This document shows positions 35,466 through 42,897 of a stretch of DNA of 64,000 bases, piece by piece. The stretch covers positions 1 to 64,000 of the forward strand of contig JBOEGQ010000001.1 in the NCBI GenBank assembly GCA_050633505.1, written 5' to 3'. The notes below the pieces were generated by a model. The model was not told where the DNA came from. It did no database searches and saw nothing but the letters and a program-made list of their open reading frames with translations. The translations under genes and the position numbers were made by a program. Every line of letters begins with the position of its first letter. Positions within the stretch are counted from its first letter, which is position 1. This DNA is from UBA1672 sp050633505. GTDB taxonomy: Bacteria; Pseudomonadota; Alphaproteobacteria; Micavibrionales; Micavibrionaceae.

Positions 35466-35556
35466 TGTAAGAAGAGGTTGTAATGCACTATACGCAGAAG
35501 TAGAAGTGCATTTTTTGCATACCGATTATGCGTTTATTTTCTGTAATATGCAGGGA

Positions 35557-36483
35557 TTATATGCCTATACCCAAAACCCATATCATCGCCGGAATATAAA
35601 ACAGCGCAAAAATTGTCCCGATCAAGATGGTTGTTGCGGCCTTTTCCGGCTCAAGATTCATCTGCGTTGCAAATGTGGCAATATTCGCCGCCGGCGGAAC
35701 CAATGCCATCACCATAACGAGATCCTGCACCTCAGAAGAGAACCAGTGCAACACGTGCCGATCCAGCAATACAAACCCAAAAGCCAAAGTGATCCAGGCA
35801 ACAAACTTTCCCGCAAAAACCAAGGCAATGAAGCGTGGCCCAAATACAAACCTGTCCAATGTCGAAAGCGCCGCACCGACAATCATCATACCGACAATGA
35901 CGTAGGCCCCCTTAAAATGCGTCCAATACGTCCAAAATATATCGGGTAACTCAATATCAAGATAGTTAACCAAGAACCCCGCAGCCATGGCATATATTGT
36001 CGGAAATTTTACAAGCTTAATCAGGCTCTCGCGCGCAGTAAAAGCCCCACGCGCAGCAATATAATACCCAACAGTCGCCTCATACATCAAACCACCAAGC
36101 ATCATAAAGATATAGATCGCCACAGCCTTTTCATCAAAGAACAGGAAAATAAGAGGCAAACCGAAATACCCCGTATTACCCATTGATGCACACATCGCCA
36201 TCAGGTTACCTTGCGCATCACGGTAAATCCTTCGCCCTATCTTTAAGAAAATCAGCCCAACCACGGTCGAAACCACATATATAAATAACGGCAAGGCAAT
36301 GTATGAAGGTTTAAAATCCAGATTGGCAACAGATCCGAATACAACAACAGGCATAAACAAGTAAATCGCCAAAGAACCAAGGCTCTGTCGGTCAACCTTT
36401 AACACGCGACCGGCAAAGTACCCCGCCCCAATTAGGGCATAAAGCGGCAATAAATTGACAAAGAGAGAGAGGAAGATGCTCAT
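35557..36483 (-). CDS. AEC (auxin efflux carrier) family transporter
   Basis: A 308-residue membrane protein with about ten helices in two five-helix halves, typical of the AEC/bile-acid-transporter fold. The N-terminal segment LLPLYALIGAGYFAGR and the crossover regions MCASMGNTGYFGLPL and VMALVPPAANIATFA match the family. The substrate cannot be told from sequence; bacterial relatives carry malate, malonate or other small anions. Its ATG overlaps the ribF stop by four bases (ATGA), so it is translated with ribF, and a strong terminator follows. No link to flavin metabolism is known for this family. Confidence 0.9.
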   Translation of the reverse strand: MSIFLSLFVNLLPLYALIGAGYFAGRVLKVDRQSLGSLAIYLFMPVVVFGSVANLDFKPSYIALPLFIYVVSTVVGLIFLKIGRRIYRDAQGNLMAMCASMGNTGYFGLPLIFLFFDEKAVAIYIFMMLGGLMYEATVGYYIAARGAFTARESLIKLVKFPTIYAMAAGFLVNYLDIELPDIFWTYWTHFKGAYVIVGMMIVGAALSTLDRFVFGPRFIALVFAGKFVAWITLAFGFVLLDRHVLHWFSSEVQDLVMVMALVPPAANIATFATQMNLEPEKAATTILIGTIFALFYIPAMIWVLGIGI

Positions 36484-37406
36484 GCAATATTTTCCAAGAG
36501 ACGGCGCGACTGCTCACAATCTTTGTCCATCTGCGTAATCAAATCATCCAAGGAATTAAATTTAGCCTCTCCGCGCAAACGCTTTACCGGCTGCACGTAT
36601 ACAGTCTGCCCATAAATTTCACGATTAAAATCGAAGATAAAGGTTTCCACCTGCGCAACGGGAACTTCGAACATCGGACGAATGCCGATATTACATGCGC
36701 CCATAAGTCTGTCTTCTTCACCTTCAATCTGGACATAGCACGCATAAATACCATAGGCAGGATGAATTGTTTGGTCGAGTTTCATGTTCGCAGTAGGAAA
36801 GCCAAGCTCTCGCCCTCTTTTATCACCCTCAACCACCACACCGCCAATCTTCCAATTCCATCCCAAAACGGCATTGGCCTCTTCTATCTTACCGTGACGC
36901 AATAACTGTCGAATACGAGAGGAAGACAGGCCTTCATGTTTTTCATTCTTCACCTCATCAATAACAGTCACGGTAAGCCCCGCATCAGTAATTGTTTGTG
37001 GTGTTCCTTTTCTCAACTGTCCGAATTTAAAATCAAATCCAACGAAGACATGCGACGCATTAAGCCCATCTATCAGTATTTCCTGCACAAAGTCCGTTGC
37101 AGATTGACTGGCAAAGTCCCAATCAAACGGCAAAGAGAAAACGTAATCCACCCCACAAATCGAGAGTCTATCGCGCTTCAAGGTCGATGGGGTAATACGG
37201 CATGGTGGCTCATCTGAACGGAAAAGCTGACGCGGGTGTGGCTCAAACGTTAAGACCCCCAACGGCACATTAAGTGCCCGCGCTTTTTCTTTTGCACGCG
37301 ATAGCAAGGCCTGATGTCCCAAATGCACACCATCGAAATTTCCGATAACAATCACACATTTCTGTGCATCGGTAGGAAGGTCTTTATATCTCTCAAAATA
37401 TTGCAT
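36480..37406 (-). CDS. ribF: Bifunctional riboflavin kinase / FAD synthetase
   Basis: Makes FMN from riboflavin and FAD from FMN. The 308-residue protein has the N-terminal nucleotidyltransferase domain (GNFDGVHLGHQALL near residue 23, then GFDFKFGQLRKG and LSSSRIRQLL). The C-terminal flavokinase domain follows (GDKRGRELGFPTANMKL, YGIYACYV, then ETFIFDFNREIYG). The gene is divergent from bufA across a 160-base gap. No FMN riboswitch is visible upstream; only a -10-like TATAAA (37437-37442, minus strand) is seen. Confidence 0.97.
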   Translation of the reverse strand: MQYFERYKDLPTDAQKCVIVIGNFDGVHLGHQALLSRAKEKARALNVPLGVLTFEPHPRQLFRSDEPPCRITPSTLKRDRLSICGVDYVFSLPFDWDFASQSATDFVQEILIDGLNASHVFVGFDFKFGQLRKGTPQTITDAGLTVTVIDEVKNEKHEGLSSSRIRQLLRHGKIEEANAVLGWNWKIGGVVVEGDKRGRELGFPTANMKLDQTIHPAYGIYACYVQIEGEEDRLMGACNIGIRPMFEVPVAQVETFIFDFNREIYGQTVYVQPVKRLRGEAKFNSLDDLITQMDKDCEQSRRLLENIA

Positions 37407-37497
37407 ATTAACCGCTTGAAAATTATCACCTCTCTTTTTATAGACAGATTTTCGAAATACAAAATGCTTTTTTATTTTCGTATTTCCTTTTTTGGGA

Positions 37498-37524
37498 TGT
37501 AACCTATGTCCCTATTATAACGAA
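37498..37524 (+). promoter_or_regulatory. ECF sigma-type promoter of the buf operon
   Basis: GTAACC (37499-37504, preceded by T), a 16-base spacer ending in TATAA, then CGAA (37521-37524). This agrees with the promoter type I recall for the Caulobacter ECF factor SigF, whose regulon contains a DUF2282 operon. The start would be near 37531, 36 bases before bufA. No ECF sigma or anti-sigma gene lies in the window. Confidence 0.7.
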
Positions 37525-37566
37525 CTGCGTTTTATAATTTTAAATTCAAATAATGAGGAAAAGAAC

Positions 37567-37863
37567 ATGACTTCTAAGAAAACACTTCACACACTATTAG
37601 CTGGTGCTGTTGCTGTTGGTGCTTTGGGCGCGGGTGCAACAGCTGCACATGCCATGAAAAAAGACCAAGAGAAATGCTATGGCGTTGTCAAAGCAGGCAA
37701 GAATGGCTGTGGATCTGCAGATAAGGCACATGGATGTGCCGGTCTTGCAAAAGAAGACGCGAGCGGTGTTGAGTGGGTCTCACTACCAAAAGGCACATGT
37801 GAAAAATTGGCCGGTGGATCACTTGAACCTGTATTCGATGATGCAGAAGACAAGAAACACTAG
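37567..37863 (+). CDS. bufA: Bufferin precursor, DUF2282 (BufA)
   Basis: Bufferins are exported, ribosomally made, modified polypeptides thought to sequester copper in the periplasm. The 98-residue precursor has a Sec signal peptide (KKTLHTLLAGAVAVGALGAG ... AHA, cut near residue 29). The mature part has the DUF2282 pattern: KCYGVVKAGKNGCG, HGCAGLAKED, LPKGTCEKL. The four cysteines are those that the family modifies. A clear site (GAGGAAAAG) precedes ATG 37567. An upstream in-frame ATG at 37492 would begin before the promoter and is rejected. The C-terminal tail is acidic, then His-ended. Confidence 0.92.
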   Translation: MTSKKTLHTLLAGAVAVGALGAGATAAHAMKKDQEKCYGVVKAGKNGCGSADKAHGCAGLAKEDASGVEWVSLPKGTCEKLAGGSLEPVFDDAEDKKH

Positions 37864-37872
37864 AATATAAAG

Positions 37873-38787
37873 ATGGAACCTGTAAATACAGCTATAACCT
37901 CTCAGGTTTCATCCCCTGACCTACCGGATTTAATCCCTCATAATCCGGTAGGCATAGGGCTTCGATCTAACCACTATGAAGAGATTATTGAAGATAAGCC
38001 ACGTGATATAGGCTGGCTGGAAATTCATCCTGAAAACTATTTTGGCGGTGGATTAAATCGTTACTTCCTTGACAAAATACGCACTCATTACGCGCTCAGC
38101 CTGCATGGGGTCGGGCTGTCTCTGGGCGCAGATCAACCGGTAAGTTCCCCCCACTTAAAGGCATTCAAGGAACTGATTGATCGCTATGAACCATTCAATA
38201 TTTCTGATCATATCGCGTGGAGCGCCAGTGGAAACGCGCATTTAAATGATCTTCTCCCCCTTCCCTATACACAGGAAACGTTAAAGCGCTTATGCGAAAA
38301 TATCGATCAGACACAAAGCTATTTCAAACGCAATATTCTGGTTGAAAATCCATCCACATATATCGCCTTCAAAGGCAATGAGATGGATGAACATGATTTT
38401 ATGAATGAAGTTTGTAAAGCCTCAGAATGTGGCATTCTACTGGACGTGAACAATATATATGTACAAAGCCATAATCACGGCCTTGATCCATATACCTATA
38501 TCGACGCCATTAATCCCGATTTTGTTGGTGAAATCCACTTGGCAGGGCATATTGAAAAAGCGATAGGAAGTGAAAGCCTTCTCATTGACACACATAATCA
38601 ACTCGTATGCGATGGCGTATGGGAATTATACCATTACACCATTGAGAAAATGGGCCAGAAACCAACTCTTATTGAATGGGATCAAGATGTTCCTGCCTTA
38701 CAGGTTCTATTGGATGAAGCCAATCAGGCACAAAGCATTATAAATGACATACGCAATAAAACGGGGCGCACCCATGTCACTGGCTGA
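37873..38787 (+). CDS. bufB: DUF692 multinuclear iron enzyme (BufB / MbnB-like)
   Basis: DUF692 enzymes use two or three iron ions to modify cysteines in partner peptides (MbnB, TglH, BufB). The 304 residues form a TIM barrel with metal-binding stretches in order: WLEIHPENYF, LHGVGLSLG, ISDHIAWS, LVENPSTYI, LLDVNNIYVQSHNHG, EIHLAGHIE and LIEWDQDVP. The His, Glu, Asp and Asn ligands expected of the family can all be seen. It begins nine bases after bufA, whose cysteines are the likely substrates, and overlaps bufC by 14 bases. Confidence 0.93.
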   Translation: MEPVNTAITSQVSSPDLPDLIPHNPVGIGLRSNHYEEIIEDKPRDIGWLEIHPENYFGGGLNRYFLDKIRTHYALSLHGVGLSLGADQPVSSPHLKAFKELIDRYEPFNISDHIAWSASGNAHLNDLLPLPYTQETLKRLCENIDQTQSYFKRNILVENPSTYIAFKGNEMDEHDFMNEVCKASECGILLDVNNIYVQSHNHGLDPYTYIDAINPDFVGEIHLAGHIEKAIGSESLLIDTHNQLVCDGVWELYHYTIEKMGQKPTLIEWDQDVPALQVLLDEANQAQSIINDIRNKTGRTHVTG

Positions 38788-39574
38788 AACACAAAAGCAA
38801 TTCAAAAACCATATGTTACAGCCTGTAAAAAATTTACAAGCGCCCACCCCATCGTTCAAAGAGAAATTCATAAGCAACGGGATCTCGGTAGAAGAGCGCC
38901 TGAAAGTTTATCACAACAATATCGTCGGTAGCTTAACCGAAGTTTTGCGCGCGTGTTATCCAATTTGTGAAAACCTGACCGGGGGCGATTTTTTCAAGGC
39001 CATGGCACGGGCATTTATTTTTGAAAACCCGCCAACAGGTGGATGTATGCATAAATATGGTGAAAAACTGCCTGGCTTTATCCATCGTTACAAAATGGCG
39101 CAGCCCCTCCCCTATCTCAGTGATATTGCAACATTGGAATGGGCGCTACACCATGCCTATCACGCAAATGATAGACGCCCAATTCTCGGAAGTCATTTCA
39201 CCGAGATAACAGAGCACGATCTTATAAACCTGACGTTAGAGTTGAGGCCATCTGCACATCTTATATCATCAGCCTTTCCCATCGCAGAGATACGAAGTTT
39301 TTGTCTATCAGATGGGAATGAGGAAGATACACCCCTTCCATCTATCAATAATAATATACGCACCTACACCCTCATAAACAGAATACAAATGGATGTAGAA
39401 ATCGTCCCCTTAGAAGATCATGAATATGGCCTGTTATTTCTACTCAATAAAGGCACACCATTGGGCAAAGCACTGGACACAGTGATCAGCCAATATCCTG
39501 ATTTTGATTTCACTTCTTTTTTACAAAAACATATCGAACTTGAAACTTTTTCAGATCCCGATACGAATAAATAA
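38774..39574 (+). CDS. bufC: DUF2063 peptide-recognition partner (BufC)
   Basis: DUF2063 proteins bind the precursor and present it to the DUF692 enzyme. The about 266-residue protein has the family's N-terminal domain: EERLKVYHNNIVGSLTEVLR, CYPICENLTGGDFFKAMA, FIFENPP, LPGFI. A less conserved C-terminal domain follows, with PLPYLSDIATLEWALHHAYHA. I prefer ATG 38774 (MSLAETQKQF), which places the start where family members begin; an ATG ten codons upstream (38744) is possible. It overlaps bufB and is followed by doxX after 25 bases. Confidence 0.9.
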   Translation: MSLAETQKQFKNHMLQPVKNLQAPTPSFKEKFISNGISVEERLKVYHNNIVGSLTEVLRACYPICENLTGGDFFKAMARAFIFENPPTGGCMHKYGEKLPGFIHRYKMAQPLPYLSDIATLEWALHHAYHANDRRPILGSHFTEITEHDLINLTLELRPSAHLISSAFPIAEIRSFCLSDGNEEDTPLPSINNNIRTYTLINRIQMDVEIVPLEDHEYGLLFLLNKGTPLGKALDTVISQYPDFDFTSFLQKHIELETFSDPDTNK

Positions 39575-39599
39575 TTAGAACAACAAGATAGAAGACACT

Positions 39600-40064
39600 A
39601 TGAAAAAAATATGCGCGCTATATTCACAGGTAATTTCCCTTTCAAACATAACATTATCTCCATTATTGGATCTCGCAATTCGCCTCTATATGGCCTACAT
39701 ATTCTTTCAGTCAGGATGGACGCGCTTTCAAGCTTATTTAGACGGTCAATGGGAAGATCAAGTCTATGCTTTTACCGAATACCACCCTATCCCCGGAGTT
39801 CCCGGTGATATTGCCGCAATTTTAGGTACAGGTGGAGAAGTCATTCTTCCTATATTACTTGCCCTTGGTCTATTTACCCGCATTGGCGCAGGTGGTTTAC
39901 TTATCATGACTTTGGTCATTCAGTTCCTTGTTCAGGGTGAAAACATTGCAAATGATGACCATTATTTCTGGATGCTGTTACTGGCCGTACCAATGTTAAA
40001 AGGCGGTGGTATGATTTCGGTCGATTTCCTTGCACAAAAGTTTTTGTTAAAAAAACAGGCTTGA
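39600..40064 (+). CDS. DoxX family membrane protein of the buf operon
   Basis: A 154-residue, four-helix membrane protein of the DoxX type. The landmarks are LLDLAIRLYMAYIFFQSGWTRF, the central GGEVILPILLALGLFTRIGA, and HYFWMLLLAVPMLKGGG. DoxX-like proteins commonly close DUF2282-DUF692-DUF2063 operons; their molecular role there is unsettled, with a redox or membrane-anchoring function suggested. It is the last gene before a strong terminator, which confirms the extent of the four-gene operon. ATG 39600 is preceded by a weak AGAAG site. Confidence 0.9.
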   Translation: MKKICALYSQVISLSNITLSPLLDLAIRLYMAYIFFQSGWTRFQAYLDGQWEDQVYAFTEYHPIPGVPGDIAAILGTGGEVILPILLALGLFTRIGAGGLLIMTLVIQFLVQGENIANDDHYFWMLLLAVPMLKGGGMISVDFLAQKFLLKKQA

Positions 40065-40083
40065 TTGTACAGCACAAAACGTT

Positions 40084-40128
40084 ACCCTGTGACACATCAA
40101 ATATAACGATGTGAAACAGGGTTTCTTT
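40084..40128 (+). terminator. Terminator of the buf operon
   Basis: ACCCTGT / ACAGGGT (40084-40090, 40116-40122) enclosing CACATC / GATGTG (40093-40098, 40108-40113), then TTTCTTT. Its position, just before an ATG at 40134, argues that lspA does not start there. Confidence 0.88.
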
Positions 40129-40205
40129 GGCATATGTCAGACGCAGAGCAACACAACCACAGCACAACTGAGAAAAACAAGAACACCGTTCAAGCCAAGG
40201 AAACA

Positions 40206-40820
40206 ATGATACGAAAGCGTCGTGTTTTCTGGTTCTCTTTATCTGCGCTTATCCTGTTATGCGATCAGCTTTCAAAATGGGCCACGATGGAAATTGTTAT
40301 GCGCCCGCGCATTCAAGGTATCTCCGGCTCAGGTTTTCTAGAATGGTACACCCACACACCCGACCTTCTGCCTTATGCCCGCCTTCATGTAACGTCATTT
40401 TTCAACCTTGTTATGGCATGGAATACTGGCGTTAGCTTTAGCATGTTAAGCAACCACGGCGTACACATGGTGTATTTCCTGATTGTTGTTGCCCTTGCAA
40501 TTACAATACTGTTCGCATACTGGCTGTGGAAAGCAAACAATCACCTTCATGGCATATGCTATGCCCTTGTTATTGGTGGAGCCCTTGGCAACGTTTTAGA
40601 TCGCGCACGCTTTGGCGCGGTTATCGATTTTCTGGACTTCCATGCGATGGGACGCCACTGGCCCGCGTTTAATATTGCAGATATGGCCATTGTTTGCGGT
40701 ATTTCGGTGTTGATAATTGTATCTTTATTCTTTGATCTTAAGCGCAAAGACCGCTATCGTAAGCATCGTAAAAAACGCAAAGACTATCAGGAGTTCTTGC
40801 GAAAAAAATTTGGACGATAA
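40206..40820 (+). CDS. lspA: Lipoprotein signal peptidase
   Basis: LspA is the inner-membrane aspartyl protease that cuts prolipoproteins before the lipid-modified Cys. The two catalytic regions are intact: GGALGNVLDRARFGAVIDFLDF and AFNIADMAI, with Asp in each; NTGVSFSMLS is also typical. I start at ATG 40206 (MIRKRRVFW) because AAGGA precedes it; the upstream ATG 40134 abuts the buf terminator and has no site. The loop between helices 1 and 2 (about residues 33-65, RPRIQGISGSGFLEWYTHTP) is longer than usual, and the C-terminal tail is very basic (KHRKKRKDY). The DUF3035 lipoprotein gene follows after five bases. Confidence 0.94.
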   Translation: MIRKRRVFWFSLSALILLCDQLSKWATMEIVMRPRIQGISGSGFLEWYTHTPDLLPYARLHVTSFFNLVMAWNTGVSFSMLSNHGVHMVYFLIVVALAITILFAYWLWKANNHLHGICYALVIGGALGNVLDRARFGAVIDFLDFHAMGRHWPAFNIADMAIVCGISVLIIVSLFFDLKRKDRYRKHRKKRKDYQEFLRKKFGR

Positions 40821-40825
40821 AGACT

Positions 40826-41365
40826 ATGAACCTACGTAAAATTACACTCGCTACTTTTCTCATCTCCTCAACCTTTTGCCTAAATGCATGTTCCGATGGC
40901 GCCGCAGGATTGAGAACGACACTTGGACTGGGAAAAGACACACCTGATGAATTCGCGGTGATTACACGCGCACCCTTAGAAATGCCCGCACAACTTACAT
41001 TGCCGTCACCAAATCCCGGGGCACCTCGACCACAAGAAACACCTACGGTAGAAAAAGCGCAAAAGACTGTATTTGGGCAAACCAAGAAAGCTGCCACATC
41101 GGCAAGCTCTGCGGAATCTGCCCTTCTTAATAATGCAGGAGCCGACACAAGAGACACAGATATACGAAAAACAGTTAATAAAGAAACCAGGAATATGGAA
41201 GAACGCAACAGAACCGTTGTGCAAAAACTCCTTAAGGTTGGAGAGCACGCCGAGAAGTCTTCCGCAACAGTTGTTGATGCAGAAAAAGAGCTTGAACGGA
41301 TTCAAAATAATGCCAAGGATGGCAAGAATATCACGGCCGGTGAAACCCCTGTGATTGAACAATAA
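40826..41365 (+). CDS. DUF3035 lipoprotein
   Basis: A 179-residue predicted outer-membrane or periplasmic lipoprotein. The signal peptide ends in a lipobox (CLNAC, Cys at residue 22), which the neighbouring LspA would process. The core matches DUF3035: LGLGKDTPDEFAVITRAPLEMP, LPSPNPGAPRPQE. The rest is polar, with Ala/Ser/Glu-rich helical stretches. Function unknown; in alphaproteobacteria the gene often sits between lspA and M16 peptidase genes, as here. Confidence 0.88.
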   Translation: MNLRKITLATFLISSTFCLNACSDGAAGLRTTLGLGKDTPDEFAVITRAPLEMPAQLTLPSPNPGAPRPQETPTVEKAQKTVFGQTKKAATSASSAESALLNNAGADTRDTDIRKTVNKETRNMEERNRTVVQKLLKVGEHAEKSSATVVDAEKELERIQNNAKDGKNITAGETPVIEQ

Positions 41366-41399
41366 TACTATCAGAATACACATGTTATAGAGGGAGAAC

Positions 41400-42896
41400 A
41401 TGATGAATAAAGAAAAAGTGATTGCGGCATTCTTTTTCGGTTTTGTAATGATCGGAATGGCATCGTTACTGTTTATTTACGGCGTTATGCTACGTGAGGG
41501 ATCAGAAACGCATGTAAGCTATTCCTACACTCCACCTAAGAATATAAAACAAAAAACTAAAGTGTTTAACGCCAAATCCTATGTTTTGGATAACGGCTTA
41601 CAAATCGTTGTGATTGAGAATAACCGTGCACCTGTTCTAACGCATATGGTGTGGTATCGCGTTGGCGCAGCAGATGAACCGGCCGGAAAATCAGGAATCG
41701 CGCATTTCCTTGAACACCTTATGTTTAAAGGCCAAAGTCACCCCGAACTTGGAACCCTTGAGCCGGGTGAATTCTCTCGCAAAATACGTGCCTTGGGCGG
41801 AGAAGATAACGCCTTTACCTCTCAAGACTATACGGCTTACTTCCAATCTATCGCCAGTGAACATCTGGAAACCGTCATGACGATGGAAGCAGGACGCATG
41901 CGCGGCCTTACACCACCGGAAGACGAGGTCATATCCGAAAACAACGTGATACGTGAAGAGCGTCTGCAACGCACGGATAATCATCCACGCGCACAAATGA
42001 GAGAACAACTAACCGAAGCCTTGTTCCCGAACCACCCCTACAGCCTACCAATTATCGGCTGGATGCATGAGATTGAGACCCTCACATGGGATGATGCAAA
42101 GAGTTTCTATGATCGATATTATGCGCCAAACAATGCAATTCTGGTTGTTTCCGGTGACGTAACCGGTGAGGAAGTTCTGGAAATCGCACAACGTACTTAT
42201 GGACTGATTGAACAGGTGGATGTTCCAACGCGCACACGCACGCAATCTCCTCCATTTATCGCAAAAACATCTATCACGCTCACTCATGAAACAGTTGGTG
42301 AACCAGTGATACAACGCCTTTATCGTGTTCCAAGTTATCGCCAAAATAAAGAACATTCTTTGGCTCTTCAGGTTCTTGAAGAGGTTATAAGCGGCGGATC
42401 AACATCACGCCTGTACAAGTCTTTGGTTACAAAGCAAAGGCTTGCAACAGAAATCGGCCTGTCCTATTCTTCTTCCGCATGGGACGACTCAACGCTATCT
42501 ATCGTTGCCACAGTGCAAAACGCCACACAGGTTGATGCCTTGCAAGTTGCGATCGATACGGAGTTGAAAAAAGTCATCACATCCGGCATCACAAAAACAG
42601 AATTAAATGAAGCGGTTAAGCGCATGCAGGCAGAAGCGATCTACGCCCGTGATAGCTTGAGCGGCCCCGCAATGATTATCGGATATAACATGGTTACAGG
42701 ATCAAGCCTTGATGATATTGAATATTGGCCTTCTTCTCTATCAAAGATCACAAGAAAAGACGTGCAAGAGGTTGCCCGGCTTTACCTAAACCCTGAGGAA
42801 GCATCAATGAATCCTCCGGTCTACGGACTTCTTCTTCCAATACAAGATCAAGCACCTCAAGAAACACCTGAGATGGCTGATACCACAGGAGAATAA
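41400..42896 (+). CDS. M16 family zinc metallopeptidase, catalytic partner
   Basis: A 498-residue periplasmic, membrane-anchored peptidase. One N-terminal helix (VIAAFFFGFVMIGMASLLFIYG) is followed by the M16 domain. The inverted zinc motif HFLEHLMFKG (HxxEH) lies near residue 103, with the downstream Glu in the NVIREERLQR region. The C-terminal M16 half has the RLYRVPSYRQN and GGSTSRLYK type segments. It forms a pair with the next gene, which lacks the zinc motif, the arrangement typical of bacterial two-subunit M16 enzymes. Substrates are unknown. MM at the start: either ATG could be used. Confidence 0.92.
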   Translation: MMNKEKVIAAFFFGFVMIGMASLLFIYGVMLREGSETHVSYSYTPPKNIKQKTKVFNAKSYVLDNGLQIVVIENNRAPVLTHMVWYRVGAADEPAGKSGIAHFLEHLMFKGQSHPELGTLEPGEFSRKIRALGGEDNAFTSQDYTAYFQSIASEHLETVMTMEAGRMRGLTPPEDEVISENNVIREERLQRTDNHPRAQMREQLTEALFPNHPYSLPIIGWMHEIETLTWDDAKSFYDRYYAPNNAILVVSGDVTGEEVLEIAQRTYGLIEQVDVPTRTRTQSPPFIAKTSITLTHETVGEPVIQRLYRVPSYRQNKEHSLALQVLEEVISGGSTSRLYKSLVTKQRLATEIGLSYSSSAWDDSTLSIVATVQNATQVDALQVAIDTELKKVITSGITKTELNEAVKRMQAEAIYARDSLSGPAMIIGYNMVTGSSLDDIEYWPSSLSKITRKDVQEVARLYLNPEEASMNPPVYGLLLPIQDQAPQETPEMADTTGE

Positions 42897-42897
42897 T

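Larger units (their letters stand above)
35161..35556. other. Intergenic region between ileS and the AEC transporter
   Basis: A 396-base gap without a gene. From the ileS side it holds a strong GC hairpin in the ileS leader (CCCGGC/GCCGGG, about 35238-35263), a weak ileS promoter, and the ribF-AEC terminator (35371-35408). A cluster of AT-rich inverted and direct repeats (35418-35465) comes next. Last is a plus-strand hairpin AATGCAC/GTGCATT followed by Ts (35482-35516). The last might end a small RNA, but I see no promoter for one. Confidence 0.6.

Noticed and set aside
35482..35516. Plus-strand hairpin with T run as the end of a small RNA gene
   Set aside because: No promoter or conserved body could be seen; mentioned only within the intergenic entry.
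37407..37497. FMN riboswitch ahead of ribF
   Set aside because: The gap is too short and AT-rich and lacks the conserved RFN sequence blocks.
37492..37566. Upstream ATG extending BufA by 25 residues
   Set aside because: It lies before the predicted transcription start and would bury the signal peptide; the ATG at 37567 has a good ribosome binding site.
40134..40205. Longer LspA start at 40134
   Set aside because: It abuts the buf terminator and has no ribosome binding site, unlike ATG 40206.
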